Part shown: one piece after another, positions 34,326-45,300 of the stretch
How the letters are laid out: each line of letters opens with the position of its first letter
How positions within the stretch are numbered: position 1 is the stretch's first letter
Assembly: GCA_903813345.2 (NCBI GenBank)
Contig: CAIIXF020000003.1
Span: 19,856,931 to 19,920,930, forward strand
Length of the DNA: 64,000 bases
Reading direction: 5' to 3'
Origin: Owenia fusiformis
Taxonomy: Eukaryota; Annelida; Polychaeta; Sabellida; Oweniidae
Program-made: the position numbers and the translations under genes
Notes under the pieces: generated by a model
Databases searched by the model: none
What the model was told of the DNA's origin: nothing
The model's input: the letters and a program-made list of their open reading frames with translations, nothing else

Positions 34326-35279
34326 TTTGTGTAAAAAACCGGGTGACTGGGTAACCGGGTACCTGGTCGACTGGGTACCTAACATTCCTAACAGGGTTAC
34401 CAACTTTCAAAGTTCCACATTTCTCCCAATATATAGTAGCGAATTGACTTGACAGACTTAGCCCACCAAGTGCACTGCTGTTCGATATTTTTACCCTATA
34501 CGAGACAGAGCACTTTTTAAAATAATCGATCCAGCAAACAGTGACGTCCATGTCATGTAGCACATAAGTTCCTAGAAGACGTTGCACATTTTCGTTCTTT
34601 ACACATCGAGGCAACGTAAACATGAGACATCTATTGATGGTATAAAAAGAACGTTGTTGTAATGTGTCCGTAAAGTTCGTCAGTGTGGAAAACTTAACAA
34701 CCAGGAAATTTGATTTTTTACTACATTGGTCCATATGTGACGTAACTCGAACGTTAAAATTCAACGTTGTCAAAACAGGCTTTTAATATCAAAATATTTG
34801 TTGGTGGAAAAAAACATGACAAAAACTTTGTGTTCTCACTAAGTCGGTTCATTTCTGACGTATTGTTAACGTTAAAATTTAATGTTGTCGAAACGTTCTT
34901 TTGATTTGAAATAACCTCAAAACGTGACGTCAATAATGACGTTCATGGACCGTATTGATCTGACGTTATTTAAATATTCAGCAAAACGTCGATGGATGGT
35001 TGAATTTCAACATTGTGGAAATGGCTTCAAAATATTTGTGAGTTAAGGAAACGTTACAAAGACGTCAATATGTTCTCACTAAATCGGTTCATTACCGACA
35101 TTATTTTAATGTTAAAAGTTGACGTTGTCAAAACGTTCTTACGATGTGAAATAACCTCAAAACTTGACGTCGAAAATAACGTACATGTATCGTCCAGATC
35201 CAACGTTATAAATAAAAAATCCTTACCCTGATTAGTACCCGGTAACCCGGTTACCCAGTCACTCATTTTTTAACACAAA
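34326..35279. mobile_element. Inverted-repeat element (GGGTGACTGGGTAACCGGG ends)
   Basis: TTTGTGTAAAAAACCGGGTG at the left faces its near-perfect inverse (ACCCAGTCACTC...TTTTTTAACACAAA) at the right. Inside, a block of about 120 bp ('ttctcactaagtcggttcatt', 'gaaataacctcaaaac', 'tgacgtc') occurs twice, at 34,834 and 35,068. The longest ORF of the window (34,285-34,773, minus, 162 codons) runs across the left end and is not recognisable. Confidence 0.8.
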
Positions 35280-35713
35280 TCCGGAAGAAAATGTCATTTT
35301 GAAATCTTTAAAGATGTCATTTTAAAAGCAAAAAAGGCTCCAAAACGTAATAAAATATGTAGTTTGGATGTTCATTTATGTCTGTGGATTATATTTTATA
35401 CCACAAACACTTATAAATACCTGAAATTTGCAATAAAAGTGCCCAAAAATTGTTGTTTCGAAATTCCCCATTTTTCCTGTATCGCGCTAGTCACGTGACC
35501 CTTACGCGTAGCAGGCAATGCCTAGTATTACAGATATTACAGTACATATTTCAACATGTTCAATATGGCAAACATCAGCGATTCTGACTCCCGGGTTCTG
35601 GGAAATGGCTATATATAAATCGGCGAGAGGGTGTTATTTAAGGAGGACAATTTAAGGAGGGGAAATATGTCCAAGTATGCCAGTAAAAGAGCAGATATGG
35701 ACTTTAGACAAGT
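35280..35713. other. Intergenic sequence
   Basis: No exon or repeat is supported. The five bases CAAGT at 35,709-35,713 are the left flank of the next element. Confidence 0.4.
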
Positions 35714-36009
35714 CAGTGGCGTAGCGTGGGTATTTTGTGAGAGTACGCCACGAGTAAGCGAAATAGACGTGCTGTGAGAGGGGTTCGGGTGAGGTCCCCC
35801 CAAGAAAATTTGAAAATGAGATTGCATTTGAAGCGTTCTGGGGCGTTTGAAATACGAAATTCCGACTACTATGGACGAATAGAATGTAAATCATTAGCCA
35901 TTTTTATCCATTTTTGAAGTGTTGGGCAAATCAATATAAAAAATCAACTGTTTTCTAAATTTTGAGAGTACGCCATGGCGTTTTATGCGTATATGACGCT
36001 ACGCCATTG
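35714..36009. mobile_element. 296-bp MITE with CARTGGCGTAGCG termini
   Basis: CAGTGGCGTAGCG at the left and CGCTACGCCATTG at the right are inverted 13-mers with one mismatch. CAAGT directly flanks both ends. The termini match a widespread hAT-type non-autonomous family, which normally makes 8-bp duplications. Here only 5 bp are identical. Confidence 0.82.
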
Positions 36010-37185
36010 CAAGTACTATGATGGAGAATCAACTAAAAAAATGTGCGTTCTGGAATGAAGACCCGTTGCCATTGACTGAGAATCCCAGCGATCCTATAAT
36101 CCTACTCAGTTTGAATTTAGACGCGGAAAACAGGTTATGAAAACGGGCTCTCTGCAAAGTTATCAAATTTAGAAAATATGGATCTTGTTTTTGAGTGGCT
36201 TAACAAGCATTCGGATACAAGACTTGGCGCTATCTCTTGTCAAATACACGCAGACTTGCAGTAAATTGGCCATTGCAAATTGCAAAATCAGATCGTCAAA
36301 TTAATCGCTTCGTTTTTAAACGTATGCTTCATATCTTCATCCAAAACTTTAGGATTCGATAGAGATAAGTTAAAACTTGTACAGGAAGAAATGGGAGATC
36401 CTACCTTAATTTAGAATCGCTGATTTCACTGGACAAATTCCGAGAAGAAATTGTTCAACATCGCGATCAGCTCAGACTAAACTTACATGTCGTGCATGTC
36501 ACTCTGAACTCACGTGATAAAATACGGCATTTTCATTGGTTACTACTCGTGTTGTCATGACGCGAAAAACAATAGTAAACACTGAATATGTTAATGAACT
36601 GTCATATATGGAGCAATTGTCTTTCTGATTGGTTAACTTTACACGCCTCCTAAATGAATATAGTAGTCGTAGTAAATGATTCATTGATAACTCTGAAAGT
36701 GGGCGTGACCAGCTTCATTTTGACACCAAATTCAAGATGTTTCAAATAAAAATGGCCTCGCAAGACGAGGTTGAAATATCGGCAGTTTGATACTGATATG
36801 GTCTACGATAGATCAAAATTGACTGCCCCGCGTCATATGTCACGTGAGCCTATATTTGTTGAAAAATGAAAGAGATAGTGACACTTTTTAATCTTAAGTT
36901 AATACCAATATTACAAACACATATCTATTTTTTTCATTAAATATTTATTTCTTCATTATACATAGATTTGTTTTACACTGCATTGATTTATTTTTGCAAA
37001 ACCTTTGCTATTAGATCTTTAAGTTTCAAAAATGACTGTCACTACAATGGCAATATTGGAGAAAAGAGATAAAATCTATAATTGCTTGAATTTATCTGAA
37101 ATCCCTTGATAATTCATAACACATCATAAACTACATTAGCAAACACCTGTAGGGTGCAATTGAAGATGTATCACTTGCAAAACAA
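36010..37185. other. Intergenic, with short unexplained open stretches
   Basis: An ATG at 36,018 opens 39 codons (starting MMENQLKKCAFWNEDPLPLT), and 36,340-36,470 has further open sequence. Neither has clear splice borders and I recognise neither. They could be remnants of one broken gene. Confidence 0.3.
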
Positions 37186-37189
37186 TATT

Positions 37190-37310
37190 ATCAAAGGCAT
37201 TAACATGCAAAATGTTAACTTATTTGTTACAGACACTAACACCAACCGCCAAACACAAACTGCCAAATGCTGAACCCAGTCCATAAATAAGTTGGGAGAC
37301 CATAACATGT
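37190..37310. repeat. Dispersed 'ACCAACCGCCAAACAC' repeat
   Basis: 'ggcattaacatgcaaaatgt', 'cagacactaacaccaaccgc' and 'gggagaccataacatg' match the family described at 8,835. Confidence 0.65.
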
Positions 37311-38010
37311 AGGTTTGAATTTTAAAAACAGCATGACTTATTGATCACCCCTTATTTTCTAAATGTCATACTACTCCAATTCGAGTGCAACCACCACAGC
37401 TAAAATTAAGTCTAATATTAGAACTTTCTTGTTTTTAATAAAGATAGATGAAAAGTATATGTTATATCTATATCGAGAACAGTTTTACCTCTGCAGTCTG
37501 CATTGACTAAGTCTACACTATTGCTTCTTAATACGGTTAACTTTATAATCTGAACGCTTCTGGAACTGGCTAAATGTATTTGAATTCATGTTTTTTAACA
37601 TGGCAGTCAATGGGGGAATATGGGGGGAGATGTTCAAATTAGATATACAGGTTTTAGGTACATAATACGAGGGGTGATCCAAAAGTAAAGATGATATGTA
37701 AAGATGATGATGGCAGATGACACTCAGATTGAAAATCGGATATTCTCTCATATCATGACTGGTGTTAGGTTGTGCACCCACACCTGAAGTATTTGCCATA
37801 TTATAACAGTTGTGACGTGATTTGCTATATATTTAAATACTGTTCCGGGTGGCAGGCACCCGGTATTTCAAAGTTGTTAAGATGTTGATCTTTATTATCT
37901 GAAAGTTTCATGTAATTGAAAGGTAATTTGATGTAATTGCCTAGGCTAGTACAGTATGAAAGGTGTATTACAGGGTCGCTTGAAATAGGATAAAATAGTT
38001 ATGAGTATGT

Positions 38011-38129
38011 GATGGTCGGTTTTGGTTATGGGGTATATCCCTAGGGAAATATGATATCTTACCTCAGACCCCCTAGGCCCTCTGTAAGTTATCTATTTTT
38101 CCCTAGGGATATACCCAATATCCAAAACC
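38011..38129. repeat. Perfect-armed hairpin around GGGTATATCCCTAGGGAAA
   Basis: GGTTTTGGTTATGGGGTATA with TCCCTAGGGAAA faces TTTCCCTAGGGATATACCC and CCAAAACC. The arms are about 34 bases with few mismatches around a loop of roughly 50. Confidence 0.85.
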
Positions 38130-38329
38130 TCCCATAACACAACCCTTATTGATCTGTTCCTGTTTTTAATAACAATCATTAAGTCGAGGCTATGATCTTC
38201 AGTAAGACATTACAACTAGTCATGATGGGATATCTTAGTTTTCCTAAAATCAACCAATGTTTCACCCTGAAGTAACGACCTTCATATTTGAACCTGAGCA
38301 TCCACAGTTAGCAGGCCGTCCAACTGTCG

Positions 38330-38470
38330 CGCAATTTGGGTATTTGTCACGCATTTGCTGAGAAATTTGAAGTCACACCAGTTTTTTTCATGACAGAATA
38401 TGTCACGCAAATATGCATTTTACCTGATTATTGTCAGGCAAAAATATTCAGCAGAAAAACTTCTAAAAAT
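38330..38470. repeat. Dispersed 'GTCACGCAAATGCG' repeat, copy 3 (inverted)
   Basis: 'gtcacgcatttgctgagaaa', 'gaatatgtcacgcaaatatg' match 14,880 and 21,591. Confidence 0.6.
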
Positions 38471-39685
38471 TGATCGGCGATACAGCAAAAAAACTAGCAC
38501 CATTCGGACTTTTCATGCGGATATCGCATATTTTCCTTGACATATTTCGTACCTACCCCCTGTGTGCCAAGGTGTTCAGATTTGGACCATGGTGTCCACA
38601 ATTTGAAGAAAGGTGTTCAATATTTGTAAGTCACTCATGTTAGGTGTTCCCAGTTGACAGGCCTGAGTTAGGCTCACATGAAAACTAATTGTATTACCAA
38701 TAGTTATGGGATTAAGAAAGGTTTCGAGAATCAGCAGCTGTGGAAAAAATTTTTTTGAGTGTCACGCAAGGATCAAGAGGTCATGAAAGTAATTTCAGAA
38801 AATTGTTTTGATAGCTATTTCCAAAAAAGTATACACATCTTTCAGTCTTTATCATGAATATTCAGATTTGGCAGTCAAAGAAGACAGAGATAACATCCTA
38901 AAATGAAATAAATCAAATTAATTCACACCTCAATGTTGCTATTCTGGCCAGACAATACTGCGATTGTAAGACCAGTGTCTGGTATTTAAAGAAAATTTGA
39001 CTTTATGACGTCAAAATCTGTAATTTCACTGAAACTGGACGAACTTGGGAAATGGCCATGACAGGTCAAATAGGCATTATGAATATGCATAAAATGAATG
39101 TGGATTTGACTCAATACAAATGGCAGTTTTAATTTGTGCAGCCGATGTTGACGGATGGACAGACAAAAGGACGGATGGACCAACAGGCGATCACATAGGT
39201 TCACTGTGTAAGCCAAAAATGGTGGTATTTTGCTCTAATGATAAGGTAATCAACACTATGACTCATTCCAATTTGTTTCATCAGCTAAGTCTGCCAAGAT
39301 GCCATTCAACTAGACGTCATTGAAAATATTGATTGCGGTCTCAGTATTCTTATATAACTGTCACCACCATGACTTACTTTAATGTAACATGAAGTCTTAA
39401 TATGGCTATATTATGAAGCTTCTTGTTACCTATTACCTACGCAATCACAAACTTCATGGCAACAAAAAGATGAAAATTTTCAATCACATATCTAATATTT
39501 AACAAAATCAGTATTAAAAGCAGCAATAATTGCCATGGTGCTGAGCTAACAATCCTGGGTATATGGTAAAAAGAAAGCTTTGGACTTCGCTATGACATTT
39601 TTATATATGCAAGCAGAATTTGTGTATAAAATAAAATCGAAAACAAAAAACTCATATCCAGGAAGTTCATCCATTTTGTTACATT
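38471..39685. other. Intergenic sequence
   Basis: A GACGGATGGACAGACAAAAGG-like run at about 39,150 recalls the ends of the tandem-bearing elements. No gene is supported. Confidence 0.4.
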
Positions 39686-40906
39686 GACATTCCATCAAAG
39701 TAACTAGTTGTGAAACAGTGATAAAGAAGATGCTAAACTAAACAACCTCAATAGCTCAATGTTCCATCAAAGTAACTAGTTGTTGAATAGTGATAAAGAA
39801 GATGCTAAACTAAACAACCTCAATACCTCAATGTTCCATCAAAGTAACTAGTTGTTGAATAGTGATAAAGAAGATGCTAAACTAAACAACCTCAATACCT
39901 CAATGTTCCATCAAAGTAACTAGTTGATGAACAGTGATAAAGAAGATGCTAAACTAAACAACCTCAATAGCTCAATGTTCCATCAAAGTAACTAGTTGTT
40001 GAATAGTGATAAAAAAGATGCTAAACTAAACAACCTCAATACCTCAATGTTCCATCAAAGTAACTAGTCGTTGAACAGTGATAAAGAAGATGCTAAACTA
40101 AATAACCTCAATACCTCAATGTTCCATCAAAGTAACTAGTTGTTGAATAGTGATAAAGAAGATGATAAACTAAACAACCTCAATACCTCAATGTTCCATC
40201 AAAGTAACTAGTTGATGAACAGTGATAAAGAAGATGCTAAACTAAACAACCTCAATAGCTCAGTGTTCCATCAAAGTAACTAGTTGTTGAATAGTGATAA
40301 AGAAGATGCTAAACTAAACAACCTCAATACCTCAATGTTCCATCAAAGTAACTAGTCGTTGAACAGTGATAAAGAAGATGCTAAACTAAATAACCTCAAT
40401 ACCTCAATGTTCCATCAAAGTAACTAGTTGTTGAATAGTGATAAAGAAGATGATAAACTAAACAACCTCAATACCTCAATGTTCCATCAAAGTAACTAGT
40501 TGATGAACAGTGATAAAGAAGATGCTAAACTAAACAACCTCAATACCTCAATGTTCCATCAAAGTAACTAGTTGATGAACAGTGATAAAGAAGATGCTAA
40601 ACTAAACAACCTCAATACCTCAATGTTCCATCAAAGTAATTAGTTGCGGAACAGTGATAAAGAAGATGCTAAACTAAACAACCTCAATACCTCAATGTTC
40701 CATCAAAGTAACTCGTTGTGGAACAGTGATAAAGAAGATGCTAAACTAAACAACCTCAATACATCAATGTTCTATCAAAGTAACTAGTTGTGGAACAGTG
40801 ATAAAGAAGATGCTAAACTAAACAACCTCAATACATCAATGTTCTATCAAAGTAACTAGTTGTGGAACAGTGATAAAGAAGATTTTAAACTAAGCAACCT
40901 CATCAT
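39686..40906 (+). repeat. 72-bp minisatellite, about 17 copies, with a 288-bp higher-order period
   Basis: Unit: 'gttccatcaaagtaactagt', 'tgttgaatagtgataaagaa', 'gatgctaaactaaacaacct', 'caatacctcaat'. Variant units recur four units apart: 'ctaaactaaataacc' near 40,090 and 40,380, and 'gatgataaactaaac' near 40,162 and 40,450. Confidence 0.95.
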
Positions 40907-42259
40907 AGTTAATACAAGTCCAGAACTTCCTCTATATTTCGTATTGAAGTATTTGAAAATGGAAAAGTAACATTGTGTCAAAATTTCATGAAGAATAATA
41001 GGGACTTCTAAATACTACTATTATATGTACTATTAAATTCACGAACACCCTGTGATTCAATAAAATATCATGTAAAGTTTTAAGTGCTTATTTTTTGGAT
41101 AGTGCTAACTTTACATGTAATAACATGATTGATAGAAAAAATCGGTTCTCTTTTATATGGAACACCTTTGGTACCTCTAAAAAGTTCCACTTGGGAGGTT
41201 CACTCAACATTAAGTCGTTGTTCTTGTGACTCTGAAAAATGTTCTACTAACAGAGGTGTTCCTCTCTAGAGGTCTTCTACTTTACAGGTTTCACTGTATT
41301 AGAAATAAACATCATCCTACTGAAACAAGGTTCAGACACTGACATCAACATTTACATAACATATAACAAGTGGTCTTTCTAAGAGTAATGCTGAGTTCAT
41401 ACAAGGGTAGATCCAGAAGTTCTGATAAAAATACAGTAACCTAAAAGTTTATCATTTGCTTTCTCCATATTTCAGAGTAATTGGGTCATTTATCTCCTCA
41501 TAAGTTATAAAAATATAAATGCTGGTAAGTAATATTTCTGGTTGCAATTATAACCACGATTATGCCACAGCAGGACAGGCTAATTTTTGTAAAGTTTAGA
41601 ATTTGTTTTCTTTTTCGAAACTCCATTGCAAGATTGTTTTACAAATGGCTGTTTCAATTATAGTAATTGCTATCTTCATGCCCTATTCTAATAAACAAGC
41701 ATCTTTGTTTACTCGGCTCCCGTCGGTCGAGAAAAGTGTAATTTTATAAATTTCTGTTAATAATTTGTTCTGAAAATTCCATGCTTTATAGGCATATAAA
41801 TTATGTACATTGAGTTAAAATTGTGATAACCTTTACTCAGGAAAAAGACACAGTGTTTTTATCATAACTTCTGGATCACTCTGTGTATCTAAAAAATAGC
41901 AGAACTTTGTTTTGGCTTACAATTATTTAAAAAATGATGCCAAACACACACTTTTTTACTTCACTTCATTATATTGACATTTTGCATCATTTCAGCAATG
42001 GTGATTAATACTGTCACAATAAAATATAATGACACTGTTATAAATCTGACATCATACAACCTATAGCACTAAACTGACATCAAATCAACAATGATATCAT
42101 ATAACATTTTGGTATTCTTGAAATTCACATCATACAGTATATTGGGCTATCGACACTGTCCACTATGTTGACATCATATAATATATTGTCATTCAGATTC
42201 CTATACTGACATCATGCAGTATGTGTGCACTGTTCATTATACTGACATTTTGAAGAGAG
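40907..42259. other. Region between the 72-bp array and gene B
   Basis: 41,140-41,300 ends in ACAGGTTTCACTGTA, a decayed relative of the element at 60,890. 41,990-42,250 has a loose periodic 'ctgacatcatacagtatat' motif. I see no clear TTTATT (reverse AATAAA) to end gene B. Confidence 0.45.
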
Positions 42260-42302
42260 TCAAGTTTTACTGTTATCTAAAGGTGACATCTCTGGCGTTG
42301 AC
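42260..42302 (-). CDS. RNF212B: Gene B exon 8: last 13 residues and stop
   Basis: Acceptor 'ttctactttgcag'. Phase 2 entry gives (L)STPEMSPLDNSKT and TGA at 42,262-42,260. Direct joining from exon 6 in phase 0 would instead give VNARDVTFR and stop, so exon 7 matters for the ending. Confidence 0.6.
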
Positions 42303-45300
42303 CTGCAAAGTAGAACACAAATAAGAAAGAATTTAATAATCTCTTGATAGGAAAGCACACACAAATGAGAGTAAAAAAAATGCAGTGTTTTACCCAGGAT
42401 TTGGGGAACAAAAGTGGGAACAAAATTCCAAATTTCGACCAAAGAATGGGAATCTGACAAATTGTCAATTTAATGGCCATCTTTTGAATGAATAGATATA
42501 CATACTTTCATCTACAAAACGACATAAACACAACATGTTTAGGTCTCTCAATATTGTAATTGTAATTGGTTGATTTTAAAAAAGTATCTTGTTAATGAAA
42601 TAAAAGGTTTTTCTTGATTTTTATCTTTTTTGGGGGGATTTTGTTTTAATTTTTTGAATACTTTTTTAAAATCAACTAAAAATTCCTTTGTATAACTTTA
42701 ATATTGAGAGGTCTAAAAACATGTTGTATGCTATTTTGTTCCAACAAGGTTCGGAAAAACACTTTATTTCATTCTCAAGAATTGGTAGAAAGGAGCAAAA
42801 ACAATTGCACTAAAAAAACAAAAAATGTTAACAAAAACAGTTATATAAAATATTTCTAAATAATTTTCGCATTAAATTGTTGTCAATAAGTCAACATTAT
42901 ATAAAATACCATGTTTTTTTACAGAATGTTTCCAATGATTGGTTTAAGAGGAAAACATTGTTGAATTCAGTTCTCCATATCTATACCAATCCTTTTGTCA
43001 AAATATTACTATTTTCATGATTTTTCTCATTCTTAAGTGGGTGCAAATGAACTTATAGGTGGGTGCAAGTCTACTTTCAAAATATCAAGTGCAGTGATCT
43101 CCCCAGGATTTTTCCTCAGGTGGGTGCAAAATTCTCATTTTCACAATTCAGACCAAAATTGGTCAAAATATGCCAATTTTCTTATTTTCAAGTGGGTGCA
43201 AATGGATTTTTAGGTGAATGCAAGACTATTTTCAAAATCCCAGTTGGGTGCTGCGCCACTTGGTTTAATGCTGGGGAGATCACTGACATGAGAGAATATC
43301 AGGAGAATTTTTCTTCTTAAGATACAAAACTGAATCAAAAACTGCCAGAAGATTGCTCAAAAAAGAGAATTTAAAATACCAGGAGAAAATTAGTTGGCTA
43401 GTGTTACAAAGTCATCGATTTCTATATGAAACTTATGCTATAACAATATCCGTTCTGATGAACTGATACAAGTTCACACTCTATTTATCCAAGTGCCGCA
43501 AAAAGACCTGTAAGTAAAATGATGTGTTATGCTTTTAATTCTGTTATTCTGTGGAAAGTGACATTATGCCATCTGAGAACAAGAGACAATGGGTGAAAGA
43601 AATTGCATCCTTGAAGGGAGTATTAAGATGATTGTGTATTTTTATTACAAAAAACACAAACATGTACAACAATATGTTCCCACTAATGAGTGATCCTATA
43701 TCAATCTACCTCACCTTATAATTTACCAAGCATGCCTGAAAACTAATCAATTGTAGATTGTCATACTAGTAAACACCCCTGGAATATATTACTCCAGAAA
43801 ATGGTTTGGCTAAAAATATGAAGACAAGACTTACTTTCTGGAAGACAAATTTTCAGGAAGAAAATCCAAAATGGCTGACTTAAAATTTAACCAGCATGGC
43901 TAAAATCTAATCAGTTCTTAATTTTCATACAAAGAAACGTCCTTGATATAAAAATGAAATCAATTCCTGATATGGAGCGTTGGCACAATAAATTGGAATG
44001 CCAGCCTGCCACCTGCCTGGGAAACTGATTAATATATTATACCACTTGCGCGATAAAAATAAAATTAGAGATAATAAAAAAACAGGCAAAAGACTTATCT
44101 TCAATTCAATAATGAGGTTCTATAAAATGGAATGAGTTTCTTCAATGACTGACTTAATTTCTAATTTTTGGGCTCATTTATTTTTTAAATTCCAAATGGT
44201 TCATAAACTATTCCGACTGAATTACAGATTAGTATTGAGTTCAATATTTTCTTATATTTTTCTTATATTTTCTTATATTTTAAAACCTAACAATTGGGAA
44301 AGGTGTGGAATTACCCCTCCCTATCGGTATTTCGTAAAATCTATGTTGTAATTATGATTAGGCGACCAAAGACGAGAATGAACCTAGCTGCCAGTAATCT
44401 ACTATAACAGCCGTACAATTAACTCACTCAAAATCCAACACATGCATAAAACAGCATGCCAACCTGATTGGGAACTAGGTTTATTACATAATCGAAAAAA
44501 TTTATGCAATTTACATCAATTCATGATCTACAGGTTGGGCCATAAAAGGTGCACAATTCTTCAATATAAGATAACATACATGAATGTATAATGCTAAATA
44601 ATATTGATGATTGGTAGGATTTAGTGGGCTTTCACAAGATTTATTCATATATCATATCTGTACATAACTTTTATGCTGTACATAGATACTAGTATTCCGC
44701 AATTGAAAAGGATGGGTATCGATATGGCGAACTTTTTGAACACACGTTTCTCTTAAACCAGTCATCAAAAAATTCTGAAAATGTGTCTATTTAATGGTCC
44801 TCTTTTGAATGGTAACTATATAATTTGAAAATATATATATATACTTTCATCTATATTGTTTTAGAAAACACATCAAACACTTGTTTTGTTCTTGGTATCA
44901 TGTTTCCAGAGTGAAATGAAACATCTTTCCGAACCTCATTGGAACAAAACGACATAAACACAACATGTTTAGGTCTCTCAATATTGTAATTGTACAATGG
45001 ACATTTAGGTTGTTTTTAAAAAAGTATCTTGTTTATCTTAATTTTTATCTATTTTGGGGGATTTTGTTTTAATTTTTTGAATACTTTTTTAAAATCAACC
45101 AAAAATTCCTTTGTATAACTATAATATTGAGAGGTCTAAAAATGTTGTATATGCTATTTTGTTCCAACAAGGTTCGGAAAGACATTTTATTTCATTCTCA
45201 AGAATTGGTACAAAGGAGCAAAAACAATTGCACTAAAAAAAAAAATAGAACACAAATGTGTACAAAATGTCCCCACCAATGGGTGATCCCGTCAAATGGT

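Noticed and set aside
34285-34773. Longest ORF of the window (162 codons, minus)
   Set aside because: It runs through the inverted end of a repeat element, has no recognisable domain and no splice context. Probably chance.
36018-36140. Short ORF (reading MMENQLKKCAFWNEDPLPLT)
   Set aside because: Composition looks coding-like, but no acceptor, donor or family could be shown.
39686-40906. CRISPR-like regular repeats (also at 26,880-30,090 and 58,600-59,640)
   Set aside because: Units are contiguous with no unique spacers, in a eukaryotic genome. They are minisatellites.
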